Counted from the first letter of the stretch, positions 10,053 to 19,863 are shown. The stretch: 64,000 bases of DNA from Paraburkholderia aromaticivorans (GCF_012689525.1 NZ_CP051514.1:682001-746000), one strand, 5' to 3'. Notes: a model not told the origin generated them from the sequence alone. Made by a program: numbers and translations.

Positions 10053-10265
10053 TCAGAGCCTCTCCAAGTCCTCCAGCGAGTTTTTCACGAACGTTGGCGT
10101 CCGCAATCTTCTCCGTCGCAGACTAGCGGCAAGTATGACCGCGTCGCGAATAAGCCACGGGTAATTGACGGGCCCTGGACCCGGCTTATGGATGGGAATC
10201 GGTAGTTCGACGATCGGGACTTCGTAACAGTGCCGTATCCCGCCGATAGTTATGCAGATTTCCAT
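10053..10265 (-). CDS. Small protein of unknown function (70 aa)
   Basis: A perfect AGGAGG ribosome-binding site sits 5 bp before the ATG, the main reason to accept this short gene. The protein starts MEICITIGGIRHCYEVPIVE, is proline-rich in the middle (PIPIHKPGPGP) and basic near the C-terminus (LRRRRLRTP). No family recognised. No co-directional gene is close enough to suggest an operon. Confidence 0.6.
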   Translation of the reverse strand: MEICITIGGIRHCYEVPIVELPIPIHKPGPGPVNYPWLIRDAVILAASLRRRRLRTPTFVKNSLEDLERL

Positions 10266-10567
10266 GAGAACCTCCTGTCTTCAGTGACAAATGCGTAGTG
10301 CCGAAGATGAGTTTCAGCGCTGCGCGAACCAAAGACGGTCAAGTAGCAACCCGTTTGCAACCGGACAACGCGTATCGCCCTGTTCGAAACTCATTAAGTT
10401 ATGCTCGGCCACTTTAGCGTCAACCGAAGCTTCTCCAACGACTGTTCGTCAGCGAGCATGCCGAAGCCGTCCTGTCGGTATCGGGCCAATATGGACTTGC
10501 TTACTCTTCCGCCGCACTCCCGACTCGGATCGGTGTGTTGCGAAGCTACGTCACGACGCAAGCTTGC

Positions 10568-11044
10568 CTAGAAGGGCTCTTCAACCTGTTCGACCGTGGC
10601 AGAAGCATCAGGGAATTGAACTTCTAAAATGAGGTTGAACACCGTGTGATCCCACGGATCCGGATAGTCGCCGGCCTTGCAGCCGAGCATCCGCAACAGC
10701 GACGGAATATTCCCGTGGTGCCAGCAGACGAGCACCTTCTTGTCCGCATATTGCGGCGCAGTAAAAAGGGTTTGTGCGAGAGCGCTGTAATCCTGATCCG
10801 CGAAGGTAGCATCAATCGGCTTTCCAATCTTTCTCGCCAAAGGCTCAACCGTTTCATACGGCCGCGCACTGTTCTTCGAAATCGCCGCTGCGAATATAAA
10901 ATCCGGTGGACCGAATTTTTCCGGTATGTAGGGAGCCAACTCCTCTGCGCGCGCGTATCCAGCCTCCGAAAGGTTGGGATCAATCGGATCGACCGGTTTC
11001 TCCGCATGGCGCATGACAAGAATAAGTGCGGGCTTCGATGACAT
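10568..11044 (-). CDS. Histidine phosphatase superfamily protein
   Basis: 158 residues. The phospho-accepting signature is LVMRHAEKP (residues about 9-17), with Arg-His as in RHG phosphatases; the second catalytic histidine is in CWHHGN near residue 117. The fold is phosphoglycerate-mutase-like and the protein is probably a cytoplasmic phosphatase of unknown substrate. The start was chosen at 11044 because AGGAGG precedes it by 4 bp; a longer frame to 11197 lacks such a site. Short for the superfamily but both catalytic histidines are present. Confidence 0.8.
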   Translation of the reverse strand: MSSKPALILVMRHAEKPVDPIDPNLSEAGYARAEELAPYIPEKFGPPDFIFAAAISKNSARPYETVEPLARKIGKPIDATFADQDYSALAQTLFTAPQYADKKVLVCWHHGNIPSLLRMLGCKAGDYPDPWDHTVFNLILEVQFPDASATVEQVEEPF

Positions 11045-11598
11045 ATTGCCTCCTGTGTGCTCGCCAGAAAGCGCAGCATAGGTGCGGCGCATTTCAGATA
11101 ACCTACGCTCTGCCGAGTTGTGTGCGGTAGAGCACATAGCTTGAGCTGCGAGGCGCCTCTCGTTTGCCGACATAAGCGCGGCCACGGCGCTTCGCAAAAT
11201 GGACCACTCCGCCGCCGCGCCGACGACTTATGCGCAGAACGACGACAGGTCTCTCAGATTCCGGGGCCGCTAGAACCGCTTTTGTGTAACCGGATGGCGG
11301 TTGCGGTGGAAGGTTCAGCTTCCTTCCAGGTAACGTTGGGGACGCTCCGCCGCTTGGGAAGAGTTCCGTGAATCATATGGAAACCGTGGATGCTGTGCGC
11401 CGCAGCGACCAAGAAAAGAGCAGCAAAGAGCCGAGGCAACCTCCGAAGGAAAGCGTGTGCGGGCCCGCTCCTCGCACGCCATGCGTGAGTACCGGCAGTC
11501 ACGGTGTTATCCTTGGGCCGTTTCGACCGATTTCCCCGTGCGTTGTTCATGGTCCGCCGACCGTGCATAGTCTCAGCAGGCAATGCCGTCGCGATCTG

Positions 11599-11819
11599 TC
11601 ATTTTTCCTTCCGTCTCCATCGGCGGCCAAGCCGGGATTTCGCGTAAGAAACGGCGTATTCGCACGCGGCTTTCTCGGTAGTGAAATGTTTCAGCGGTCC
11701 ATAGGCGCGCTGTTTGCCGACTCCATTCGTAACAATAGCCGTCGCGGCATATCCGCGAACCGATAGCGACGCCACAGGCACTATGGTAGCGCCCGCGTAC
11801 TCAACCGGTTTGCGTACAT
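11599..11819 (-). pseudogene. Possible decayed small protein related to the 61257-61457 gene
   Basis: The minus-strand frame here contains EYAGATIVPVASLSVRGYAA, which lines up with the start of the small protein at 61257 (EYKAFHIDCRARRASDGHYV). A plausible start with a G-rich ribosome-binding site lies at 11817-11819 but is one base out of frame with the homologous part. It is either a frameshifted relic or a gene using a non-standard start. The alignment is short, so confidence is low. The rest of 11045-12362 shows no other supported gene; a weak membrane-segment frame at 11254-11583 has no ribosome-binding site. Confidence 0.35.
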
Positions 11820-12362
11820 GGCAGGCTCCCCCCCAGTCAAAGACTAGCAAAGGGCGACGGCGAGTTATGCGCGCACTCTGACAAACCATGACAGCCGCAC
11901 CTAAGCGTTTGTTAGCACGCACGATGCCCGCGCTCGGGCTCGCTCCGAACCCGCAATACAGCGCGTACACCAAACCTGGGCATGCTGCCATGCGCCACAA
12001 CACTTTCCCGGACGATGCGCTGCTGCCCTTTACCAAGCCCGTCGCCTGCCTTCCGGCATCCCTGCTCTGCGCCGAGAGCGTCGGTGGCTATCAGTTGTTC
12101 TGCGAGGGCAAACCACTCATCGGCCTGCTGCTCACGGCTCTTCAGACTGCGCGGTGTGGAGGCGAGACTGATGTCCGCAGCGGTCCGAGTGCTTTGCCTC
12201 CGACATCTAGAAGACTTGGCGACGCAGGTATCTATGAACGTCCGCAAAGCGCCGTGGCGGGGTTCAGCAAGCAGGCGGGCCACAACACGCAGCACTTCCG
12301 GGTTGTGCAGCACGCCCCAGTGGTTGACGCCTTGCCAGGCCTCAGTTGCCAGACGTGCCGTA

Positions 12363-13049
12363 TCAAAACTGGTCCCGAGGTACATGGCGAACATCGGTGC
12401 CGCTAACCACATAGACAACCGACTCGGCGATATTGGTCGCGTGGTCACCAATCCGCTCGATGGCCTTCGCGATAAACAGGTAGTCCAGTCCAGTCGAGAT
12501 TGTCCCAGGGTCTTCCATCATGTAGGTCACGAGCTTGCGCATGAAGGCTCGAAACTCATTGTCGATGGCTTCGTCGTCCCTGATTATCTGTGCTGCTGCA
12601 ACGGTATCCATCCGCGCAAATGCATCCAGCGCTCTGCGAAGGATATGTAAGGCCATTTCGCCGGAAACCTTGATTTCAGCGATGTTGATACTACGTGCGT
12701 TGGCTTCCGTGGCAATGCGGCGCGTCCGCTTCGCAATCTTCCGGGCCTCGTCACCTGCACGCTCAAGGTTGGTGATGCACTTCGACGTGGCCATCAGGAG
12801 TCGCAGGTCACGTGCGGCGGGCTGTCGACGAGCGATGATGTTGCAAACTTCTTCGTCGATTTCTATTTCCATCGCATTGAGCCGACGTTCGCCCTCGAGG
12901 ACCTGCTCGACAAGTGCCAAATCGAACGTGTTCATTGCGTCCATTGCGAGCGCAATCTGCGACTCCACAAGGCCGCCCATTTCGAGCAACCGGCTTGAGA
13001 GCAGTTTGAGGTCGACATCAAATTTTCTCGAAATATGCTTGTCCGACAT
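12363..13049 (-). CDS. phoU: PhoU phosphate-signalling regulator
   Basis: 228 residues, close to the usual PhoU length. Two PhoU repeats of three-helix bundles are visible, with the metal-binding-type blocks LERAGDEARKIAKR (about 96-110) and AIERIGDHATNIAE (about 197-210). PhoU links the PstSCAB transporter to the PhoR/PhoB two-component system and limits phosphate uptake and polyphosphate accumulation. The start was chosen at 13049 because GAGGAG lies 7 bp before it. No pst genes or phoB/phoR are present here, so it is a solitary, probably accessory copy. Confidence 0.92.
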   Translation of the reverse strand: MSDKHISRKFDVDLKLLSSRLLEMGGLVESQIALAMDAMNTFDLALVEQVLEGERRLNAMEIEIDEEVCNIIARRQPAARDLRLLMATSKCITNLERAGDEARKIAKRTRRIATEANARSINIAEIKVSGEMALHILRRALDAFARMDTVAAAQIIRDDEAIDNEFRAFMRKLVTYMMEDPGTISTGLDYLFIAKAIERIGDHATNIAESVVYVVSGTDVRHVPRDQF

Positions 13050-13261
13050 GTTCACTCCTCGGCTGAGGCGCCCTCCTGCGTGGTCGAAAAAAATGGAACA
13101 TCCTGACATGCAGGCGTCTCGAACGTCAGAAGCAGAATTCCGCTACCGCGCCCTGTCTGCACGAAAATTAGCAGCCTCTCCTTAAGGGCAGCTTATGCAG
13201 TGACGAAACGCTCTGGAGGGTTGCGCCTTTCGGCATTGGCCAAAGAGAGGCGCGTCGCATG

Positions 13262-14380
13262 GGCTTTGTTCGGAAGAGACGGGGTTTCCTTGCTGCGGGC
13301 GCAACTATGCATTTTTGAGGCAAACAGGCCTACCAAATGAATTCCACAGGTTCACAAGGTTGGCGATGATGACGCCTTCGCTGTGCTGTGACGCAATTTT
13401 CTGCGTCAGCAGGGTGGCGCCAATGCATCGCTTGATGCGCGAGATCTGCGCTTCGACCAGCGAGCGCAGGCCATAGCCGTATTTCTTGTGGAACGCATAA
13501 ATGCCCTTGTCCTGAATGAATCCGACGATCTGGTCATGCCAGCGCGTATCCTCCATGCCGTGCACCACGGCATGAGCCGGAGGTGGAATGACGGGCGTCA
13601 CTCCTGCGAGTGAGAAAGCCTCCGTGCGCTCGATGCTGTAGTACGCGCCGTCGGCAATCACCCGGTCCACCGGTACATCAGCCGGCAGCACAGCATCCAT
13701 GCCTTCGCTGTCCGACACTTCCGTGGTCGTGATGCTGATTGCGTGAATGTTCATGTCCGCATCGATCGCCAGGTGCATCTTGCGCCACGGCGTACGCGTG
13801 GCTCTTTGGCCGTACTTCTGTTCGTACCACTCACTGGCGCGACCGAAGCTCAGTCCCGTGCTGTCGACAATCACGCTCACAGCTTCGCCGTCAGCTAGCC
13901 GTCTCGCCAGTTGCCCGCAGTGCTGCTCGACGCTCACCTCCAGCGCGGCAAACTGGTCGCACAGGTGGCCAAGCTGGGCACCGCAATGTCCAGCCCTCGG
14001 GTAGCCCAATAGTCTGCCATGTAGCCGGTGATCTGCCGCATGCCCCAGCCGAACAACCGGTAGAACGTGTAGATCAGCTCGATATAACCGGCCGTATAAG
14101 TCGGCTCGCGTCCCGGGATCCCTTGGGTGTAAGGCCTCGCATTGATGAACTGCGCTTTCAGATCGCCGCCAGGGAAATACAAACTGATCATGCCGCGCTT
14201 TTTCAGGCTCTGATTGTATTCATGGCTGTTCGTCACCCGATAGGTCGGCTTCTTGCGTTTGCGCTCCGCGCCTTCCTGGAGTCTGGCTTTGTATGGCATC
14301 CGCTTGAATCCAATTCTTCTCTGAAGCCTTGCTTATATCGCAGCCGCAACGCACCCACAACACCCCTTCCGAACAAAGCC
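13262..14380 (-). mobile_element. IS5-family insertion sequence (frameshifted transposase)
   Basis: 1.12 kb bounded by perfect 15-bp inverted repeats GGCTTTGTTCGGAAG (13262-13276) and its complement (14366-14380). No convincing target duplication was found. The right end lies only about 35 bp from the putative nsrR operator, so the insertion has replaced the upstream region of nsrR. Confidence 0.88.
13305..14299 (-). pseudogene. IS5-family transposase, broken by a one-base frameshift
   Basis: The N-terminal part (from 14299) and the catalytic part (ending 13305) are in different frames. They join near 13970, where the sequence reads like VPSLGHLCDQF if one base is restored. DDE_Tnp_1 features remain in the second part: SVIVDSTGLSFG (first Asp), VDRVIADGAYYS (second Asp) and the C-terminal Glu region. 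The frameshift lacks the A-rich slippery site expected for programmed shifting, so mutation or a sequencing error is more likely. Confidence 0.8.
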
Positions 14381-14414
14381 GCCTGGATGCGGGTTTCTAA
14401 CGCTACGTGTCGAA

Positions 14415-14437
14415 AAGATATAATCTTGATGTACCTT
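14415..14437 (+). promoter_or_regulatory. Putative NsrR operator overlapping the nsrR promoter
   Basis: A 23-bp imperfect palindrome beginning AAGAT and ending ATGTACCTT, the length and end sequence of NsrR operators. It overlaps a TATAAT -10 hexamer (14419-14424) and ends 11 bp before the nsrR start. This suggests autorepression. Match judged by eye (about 13 of 22 defined positions). Confidence 0.5.
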
Positions 14438-14448
14438 ATTGGATCCCT

Positions 14449-14919
14449 ATGCGACTTACCGACTTCACCGATTACAGCTTACGAGTGTTGATCTACGCTG
14501 CGGTGCGCAGTGACGAACTCGTCACAATTCAGGAAATCTCCGACGCATTTGGCATTCCGCGCAACCACCTGATGAAGATCGTCCACGCATTGGGGCGCGC
14601 CGGTTATCTCAGCACATCGCGAGGCCGCGCAGGCGGACTTTGTCTGGGGCGCCCTGCGACGACGATCAATGTCGGTGAGGTGGTCCGTACGATGGAACCA
14701 GACTTTCACATGGTCGAATGCTTCAATGCGGAAGCCAACGCGTGTGTGATCACCGCCGCGTGCGGGCTGCGAGGCGTGCTTGGCGACGCATTGCGCGCGT
14801 ATTTTGAAGTGCTCGACAACTATACGCTGGCCGACCTCGTCGCAAAACGAGGCGCGTTGACGCGACTGCTCAACCACGAACCTGCAGTTCGGCCGGTTGT
14901 GCGGCAGCCTCATAAATGA
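14449..14919 (+). CDS. nsrR: NsrR, Rrf2-family nitric-oxide-sensing repressor
   Basis: 156 residues. The start at 14449 gives MRLTDFTDYSLRVL, the conserved NsrR N-terminus; an upstream ATG at 14407 would place the operator inside the gene. The winged helix-turn-helix covers about residues 20-65 (TIQEISDAFGIPRNHLMKIV, then RGRAGGLCL wing). Three cysteines near residues 90-104 (ECFN...ACVITAACGL) are spaced as in NsrR Fe-S cluster ligands. Nitrosylation of the cluster releases the DNA and derepresses NO-detoxification genes. Candidate targets in the window are nnrS and the hemerythrin/cytochrome-oxidase group. Confidence 0.9.
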   Translation: MRLTDFTDYSLRVLIYAAVRSDELVTIQEISDAFGIPRNHLMKIVHALGRAGYLSTSRGRAGGLCLGRPATTINVGEVVRTMEPDFHMVECFNAEANACVITAACGLRGVLGDALRAYFEVLDNYTLADLVAKRGALTRLLNHEPAVRPVVRQPHK

Positions 14920-15619
14920 GCAGTTGACTACAACCGGCCACATTCTGCGACGCCGCATCCTGCTTCACAGAATGGTCGCCCGGCTGCGTGGACCCAACGT
15001 AACCCACAGGTCAGTCGCGCACGGGAGACGGGACACCAATCGACGCTCTCACGCTCAATCTGCGGCGCCATACCGCCGTTACGATGGACTCCCACACCGC
15101 ACATAAACGGCCTTTGGCTGCATGACTGTGCCGACAAGTACCTTCACACCCGCCGGTTCCTCAGAAGGCGGCAACGGATCGCAAACGATCCCGGAATATT
15201 TCGTCTCTCCGGAAAGGCACGGATGCCTCCCGTTCGCCGAGCGACAGTTGCGCGACGACGCGCGTACCCGCGATGATTAACACGGAAAGCTCAAACAAGA
15301 GCGGTGTGTGCTCAAGGTCATGCCCGCGAGACAAGTGTTCGTGGTACCGCTCGAACCGGATTCAAACGCCAACCCGATCACGTGTGCGGCAAACGAAGGT
15401 TAATCATTAGATGAAATTGAACTGTAAAAGATATCTTGAAAAGGTTGCTTTCAGTGCCCTGCGGCACTAGCATGGTGTGACTTTGTAATGTCATAGAAAG
15501 CACTTAGTAATGCGTAGACTGGATCGATGAACAGTCATCTGCCGACAGGTTCTGCTCGCGACACGACTGTCGTCCAGCACCTTTTCCAGACAACCCGCAT
15601 CTTTTGCCAGGAGACGAAG
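14920..15619. other. Intergenic, possible regulatory palindrome
   Basis: 700 bp without a supported gene. At 15428-15450 there is an AT-rich palindrome-like stretch starting AAGATATCTTG and ending in CTT that partly fits the NsrR operator pattern. It lies about 170 bp upstream of the 15620 gene and phasin operon, whose promoter should be in this interval. Confidence 0.35.
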
Positions 15620-15928
15620 ATGTTGAGCCCACATGAATTCGCCACGCTGATGTTGATCCGCAATGCCCCCGATCAGATCGGGCACGAGCACGCGAATCTT
15701 GACGAACTGCTACAGCGCCAACTCGTCGCTTTGAACAGGCGCCTGCCCGCGATCAGCATCGCCTTCAGTTCAGATCAGCAGTACTTCGAGGTAGCCAACG
15801 TCCATTCCTTTTCGACAGGACGAGACCAGGCACCTTCTCCGATATCAATCAACCCGGTCCGCCGCGCTAGCCTCCTCGTCCCATTCTCGCGGCACGCGAC
15901 GTATCGAATTTCACGAGTGGAATCATGA
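15620..15928 (+). CDS. Small conserved protein ([10 protein letters not shown] family), unknown function
   Basis: 102 residues. A strong ribosome-binding site (AGGAGA, 7 bp before the ATG) supports this start. The first 60 residues closely resemble the interrupted gene at 24836/26009-26238 (both begin [10 protein letters not shown] and share a D-x-LLxxQLVA-type stretch), so this is a duplicated family. The C-terminus differs from that relative. The stop overlaps the phasin start (ATGA), so the two genes are translationally coupled and probably act in the same PHA-related process. No known domain recognised. Confidence 0.75.
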   Translation: MLSPHEFATLMLIRNAPDQIGHEHANLDELLQRQLVALNRRLPAISIAFSSDQQYFEVANVHSFSTGRDQAPSPISINPVRRASLLVPFSRHATYRISRVES

Positions 15929-16491
15929 ATTTTTTGTCACCGGATCAAATCGCCGCAACGCAGAAAGCCAGTCTTGACACGATGTTCGGTCTGCCCATCA
16001 CAGCGGTCGAAGGCTTCCAGAAGCTGGTCGAACTGAACCTGCAGGCATTCAGAGCGACCCTGGTCGAAAGTCAGGATAACGTCCTCAAGGCGCTGTCGGT
16101 CAAGACGCAGCAGGAACGGCACGCCCTGCCGGGCCACCTGATGGCGCCAGCGGTCGGGAAGATCCAGTCATACAGCAGCCAGGTGTTCGCGATTATGGCC
16201 ACGATGCAGACCGGATTCGCGAAGGTCGCCGAGGCGCAATACAAGGCGCGCAACTGCCAGATGCAAACGCTGGTCGACCATGTCGGGCGGAACGCACCCG
16301 GTGGTTCGGAAGCCGTCATCTCCGCGTGGGAGACCGCTATCACGGCAACCGGTACGTTGTACGAAGCGGTCCATCAGACCACGCGGCAAGCCGTCGAAGT
16401 CGCCGGAAGCAACCTCAGCCTGGCGGTCACCGCGGCATCAAAAGCGGCCCAACGTTCCGTCGAGCAGGCATCGAGCACGGCGAAGAAATAG
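15925..16491 (+). CDS. phaP: Phasin (PHA granule-associated protein)
   Basis: 188 residues of Phasin_2 type, largely helical and alanine-rich. The N-terminus has the typical pattern [20 protein letters not shown], followed by a Q/A-rich amphipathic middle and a Lys/Ala C-terminus ([14 protein letters not shown]). Phasins coat polyhydroxyalkanoate granules and control their size and number. It overlaps the upstream small gene by four bases and is followed 140 bp later by phaB, giving a compact PHA cassette without the synthase. Confidence 0.92.
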   Translation: MNFLSPDQIAATQKASLDTMFGLPITAVEGFQKLVELNLQAFRATLVESQDNVLKALSVKTQQERHALPGHLMAPAVGKIQSYSSQVFAIMATMQTGFAKVAEAQYKARNCQMQTLVDHVGRNAPGGSEAVISAWETAITATGTLYEAVHQTTRQAVEVAGSNLSLAVTAASKAAQRSVEQASSTAKK

Positions 16492-16631
16492 ACATTCGCA
16501 GGCGGCCGCCTTCGTCATCGCGACACGACGAAGCGCACTGGTCGCTCACGACTCCCCGCCCACACGTAATGCGTGGCGGAGGCATCCACCCAACATTGTT
16601 GACTATTAACCCTTTGGAAGAGGATTGAACC

Positions 16632-17375
16632 ATGTCAGAACGGCTAGCCCTGGTGACGGGCGGGATGGGCGGGATTGGCGAGGCGATCAGTGTCGAACTC
16701 CATGACGCGGGTTACACAGTGGTGGTCACCCATTCGCTGAACAATGCGGATGTCGAGAACTGGCTCGAGAGGATGGCTGCGGACGACCGTTCATTCCACG
16801 CTTATGCGGTGGACGTGGCCGACTACGATTCCTGCCAGCACTGCGCGGAAAAAATCACGCGCGAGGTCGGCGCGGTCGACATCCTGGTGAACAACGCCGG
16901 GATTACGCGCGATGCCACCTTCAGGAAGCTGGACAAGGTCAACTGGGATGCGGTGATCCGTACCAACCTGGATTCGGTGTTCAGTATGACTAAACCGCTG
17001 TGCGACGGCATGGTCGAACGTGGCTGGGGCCGCATCATCAACATTTCGTCCGTCAATGATTCAAAAGGCGCGGTCGGTCAGACCAACTACGCAGCCGCCA
17101 AGGCCGGCATGCATGGTTTCACGAAAGCACTGGCGCTCGAAGTTGCGAAGAAAGGCGTGACGGTCAACACGATCTCGCCCGGGTATATCGCCACCCGGAT
17201 GATGAACGCGGTGCCCAAGGACATCCTGGACACGAAGGTCATTCCACAGATCCCCGCCGGTCGGCTCGGTAAGCCGGAAGAAGTGGCGGCGCTGGTTCTC
17301 TACCTGTGTTCGGACGACGCGGGTTTTGTGACCGGATCCAACATCGCCGTCAACGGCGGCCAGCATATGCAGTGA
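16632..17375 (+). CDS. phaB: Acetoacetyl-CoA reductase PhaB (SDR family)
   Basis: 247 residues, usual PhaB length. It reduces acetoacetyl-CoA to (R)-3-hydroxybutyryl-CoA with NADPH, the step before PHA polymerisation. The NADP-binding motif TGGMGGIG is at residues 9-16. The short-chain dehydrogenase catalytic residues are the Ser in NISSVNDSKG and Tyr/Lys in TNYAAAKAG (near 153-157), and the NNAGITRDATF motif is intact. A GAGGA ribosome-binding site precedes the ATG. A perfect hairpin follows 25 bp after the stop. The generic FabG alternative is less likely given the phasin neighbour. Confidence 0.93.
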   Translation: MSERLALVTGGMGGIGEAISVELHDAGYTVVVTHSLNNADVENWLERMAADDRSFHAYAVDVADYDSCQHCAEKITREVGAVDILVNNAGITRDATFRKLDKVNWDAVIRTNLDSVFSMTKPLCDGMVERGWGRIINISSVNDSKGAVGQTNYAAAKAGMHGFTKALALEVAKKGVTVNTISPGYIATRMMNAVPKDILDTKVIPQIPAGRLGKPEEVAALVLYLCSDDAGFVTGSNIAVNGGQHMQ

Positions 17376-17400
17376 TCCGGTGGCCGTCCAATCATGACCT

Positions 17401-17434
17401 CATCGCCACAAACGATCGTTCGTTTGTGGCGATG
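17401..17434 (+). terminator. Perfect 15-bp hairpin downstream of phaB
   Basis: CATCGCCACAAACGA is followed by a 4-base loop and its exact complement. There is no T-run after it, so it may be a Rho-assisted terminator or an RNA-stabilising stem. The position 25 bp after the phaB stop fits an operon end. Confidence 0.6.
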
Positions 17435-17777
17435 GGTTGCCGACGCCGCTCCGGTGTAACTCGGGAGAATCGTCCTTCTGGTGTGACAGCGTCTGGCGAT
17501 GCGCTCGTATAACGCCGCATATACCCGTCATCCAGCTTTGTTGATGATGTTCGGCCGATAGAGAGGGGTATATAAGTAATTTTGCAAATTAAAAAAATCA
17601 ATCACCGTGCCGATGCGGTGGGCATTGTGATCGATTAATACCCTGAACATCAAGATTCTGCATTTTTCGGGTGCGCCGCGGCAACGATGTCTTCAGGTAA
17701 GCTGAATGCTTGGTAGTACCTGACACAAGAAATAGGCAACATGCAAAATTCGAAAATGAGTTGGGAGTGAACGGGCA
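17435..17777. other. Intergenic, AT-richer, no supported gene
   Basis: About 340 bp, locally AT-rich around 17570-17640. It probably holds the promoter of the 17778 gene. No gene or repeat was supported. Confidence 0.4.
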
Positions 17778-18023
17778 ATGGCGCATAACCTTGAGCAGCA
17801 TGAGCTCCTTCATATCCGGAACATGGTGCTTCAACTTGAGCGACTGGTGCAGAGTGGCAATACCGTCGGGCTTGGAATCCCTGTCATGCAACCCGAATAC
17901 TGGCGAAACCGGATCAACGCGTTGCTGGATACACCGGTAATTTCCAGATCAGCCGTCACACAGGCATCGGTGCTACTGATGAAACTGGAGATTATCGCCG
18001 ACGCGTTGAAGAATGGTAAATGA
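17778..18023 (+). CDS. Small helical protein of unknown function (81 aa)
   Basis: Begins MAHNLEQHELLHIRNMVLQL and is predicted mostly helical and soluble, with regularly spaced leucines. A GGGAG sequence lies about 8 bp before the ATG. No family recognised. The next gene (interrupted small membrane protein) starts 74 bp downstream on the same strand and may be co-transcribed. Confidence 0.55.
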   Translation: MAHNLEQHELLHIRNMVLQLERLVQSGNTVGLGIPVMQPEYWRNRINALLDTPVISRSAVTQASVLLMKLEIIADALKNGK

Positions 18024-18096
18024 CGTATTGCGGTTACCGTTGGTCACTGCCTACACTGAACCACTAATGGAAGTCGCAGAAGGAAAGGAGATCGCC

Positions 18097-18246
18097 ATGA
18101 TCGAATCCTGGATGGGTGTGGTCGTCGGGGCGTTTGTGCTCGCGATTGCGACGACACTGGTCATTGGCCACTATCGCCGCGAACATCTGCGGGAACGGCT
18201 ACTGAGGCGAATGGACCATCGTCGTTGCTGGGACCAGAGTGTGTGA
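18097..18246 (+). pseudogene. Small YRREHLRER membrane protein, cut near its 3' end by IS1182
   Basis: Starts at 18097 after AAGGAGAT. One N-terminal membrane segment (VVVGAFVLAIATTLVIG) is followed by the basic block HYRREHLRERLL. The frame now runs into the IS and stops after three IS-encoded residues (QSV). Excising the IS and one GGAC repeat rejoins it to 19868-19888, giving the ending CWDVMRRRD. That matches HRWDWMRRRR in the paralogue at 20186-20395. The original protein was about 52 residues; function unknown. Confidence 0.8.
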
Positions 18247-19863
18247 AAACGCATTGATCGTCTAAACTGAATCAACGCACTGAGACCGGGTGACTCATGA
18301 AGCGATTCGTTGAAGGCGATGACCGCAAGCAGGTCGCACTACTTCCCGAATGTGTCGATGACTACATCGGACAGGACAATCCGGTCAGGGTCATCGATGC
18401 ATTCGTCGACGAACTGGATCTTGCAGAACTCGGTTTCAACGGTACCACGCCTGCGATCACGGGCCGCCCGTCCTACCATCCGGGTGTGATGCTGAAGATC
18501 TATATTTACGGGTATCTGAACCGGATACCTTCCAGCCGGCGTCTTGAGCGTGAATGTCAGCGCAACGTCGAGTTGATGTGGCTAACGGGACGTCTGGCTC
18601 CGGACTTCAAGACGATCGCCGACTTTCGCCGTGACAGCGGCGTGGCCATTCGCAACGTATGCCGGCGTTTCGTCGAATTGTGTCGCGGGTTAAAGCTGCT
18701 ATCCAGTGACATGGTGGCCATCGACGGTAGCAAGTTCAAGGCGTCAAACAGCCGCGACAGGAACTACACGGCTAGCAAGATCGACAAGCGTCAGCAGCAG
18801 ATCGAAGAAAGCGTGCAGCGCTATCTCGACCTGATTGCAACCGCAGACCGGACCAGTCCAACAGGTTTCGATGTGAAGACCGTTCGCCTGTACGAGAAGA
18901 TCGCCCGCTTGCGCCAGCAGATGCGTGAGCTCGCACAGATCAGGAAGCAATTAGCGAAGCAACCGGACAAACAACTGTCGATGACGGATCCCGACGCGAG
19001 ATCCATGGCAGCAAGCGGAAGAGGCTCCGGCATAGTGGGCTACAACGTTCAGGCAGCCGTAGACACGAAGCATCACCTGATCGTTGAGCACGAGGTAACT
19101 AATGTCGGAAACGATCACGGGCAACTCAGCAGGATGGCGCGGTCTGCGAAGGACGCGATGGGCAGATCGAAGCTGAAGGTTGTTGCTGACCGGGGTTACT
19201 TCAGCGGGCCGGAGATACGTGCGTGCGATCTGAACGACATCAGTGCGTACGTTCCTAAGCCACTCACCTCCGCATCCCGGAAGAAAGGTCTCTTCACCAA
19301 GGCCGACTTTATTTACGTGGCAAAAAGCGATGTGTATCGATGCCCTGCTGGCGAGCGAGCCATCCATCGGTTCACGACTGTCGAGCATGACATGAACCTG
19401 CGGGTTTACTGGACCAGTGCCTGCCCGCGTTGCCATCTAAAGGAACGATGTTCACCGAGCGACTATCGTCGCATCCGACGATGGGAACATGAGAACACAC
19501 TGGAAGCCATGCAACGTCGGCTCGACCGGAAGCCCGATGCAATGACCATCCGCCGAAGTACTGTCGAGCATGTCTTCGGTACGCTCAAACACTGGATGGG
19601 TCCTGCACACTTCCTGACCAGGACGCTCGGGCGAGTGAGTACAGAGATGAGCCTTCAGGTGTTGGCCTACAACCTGAAGCGAGTCATGAACATACTTGGG
19701 GTTGCAGCGATGATGAAGGCCATGAAGATGGCTGGAAGCTAAAGCCCCAAGGGGCTTTGTTGTGCTTGCACTGTTCGATGGCGCAAACTCGTTATATCAA
19801 ACGCGATCGACCCGACCGTCAATTGCCCGCTGAGCGGCAAAAATCGAGTTTTCACACACTCTG
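18235..19863 (+). mobile_element. IS1182-family insertion sequence
   Basis: 1629 bp. Terminal inverted repeats CAGAGTGTGTGAAAAC at the left end and its complement at the right. A 4-bp GGAC direct repeat at 18231-18234 and 19864-19867 is the target duplication, confirmed because removing the element restores the small membrane gene's reading frame. Confidence 0.92.
18297..19742 (+). CDS. IS1182-family transposase
   Basis: 481 residues, full length for the family. An N-terminal DUF772-type domain (PSYHPGVMLKIYIYGYLNRI) precedes the DDE_Tnp_1 core. Catalytic acidic residues lie in SSDMVAIDGSKFKAS (first Asp, near 142), VVADRGYFSGPEI (second Asp) and STVEHVFGTLKHWM (Glu). A cysteine-rich insert (SACPRCHLKERCSP) is typical of IS1182 members. 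The frame is intact, so the element is probably active. A short GC-rich stem (19741-19758) overlaps the stop and may terminate transcription. Confidence 0.93.
   Translation: MKRFVEGDDRKQVALLPECVDDYIGQDNPVRVIDAFVDELDLAELGFNGTTPAITGRPSYHPGVMLKIYIYGYLNRIPSSRRLERECQRNVELMWLTGRLAPDFKTIADFRRDSGVAIRNVCRRFVELCRGLKLLSSDMVAIDGSKFKASNSRDRNYTASKIDKRQQQIEESVQRYLDLIATADRTSPTGFDVKTVRLYEKIARLRQQMRELAQIRKQLAKQPDKQLSMTDPDARSMAASGRGSGIVGYNVQAAVDTKHHLIVEHEVTNVGNDHGQLSRMARSAKDAMGRSKLKVVADRGYFSGPEIRACDLNDISAYVPKPLTSASRKKGLFTKADFIYVAKSDVYRCPAGERAIHRFTTVEHDMNLRVYWTSACPRCHLKERCSPSDYRRIRRWEHENTLEAMQRRLDRKPDAMTIRRSTVEHVFGTLKHWMGPAHFLTRTLGRVSTEMSLQVLAYNLKRVMNILGVAAMMKAMKMAGS

Noticed and set aside
13305-14299. Programmed frameshifting in the IS5 transposase
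   Set aside because: No slippery A-rich heptamer at the junction; a single missing base explains the break better.
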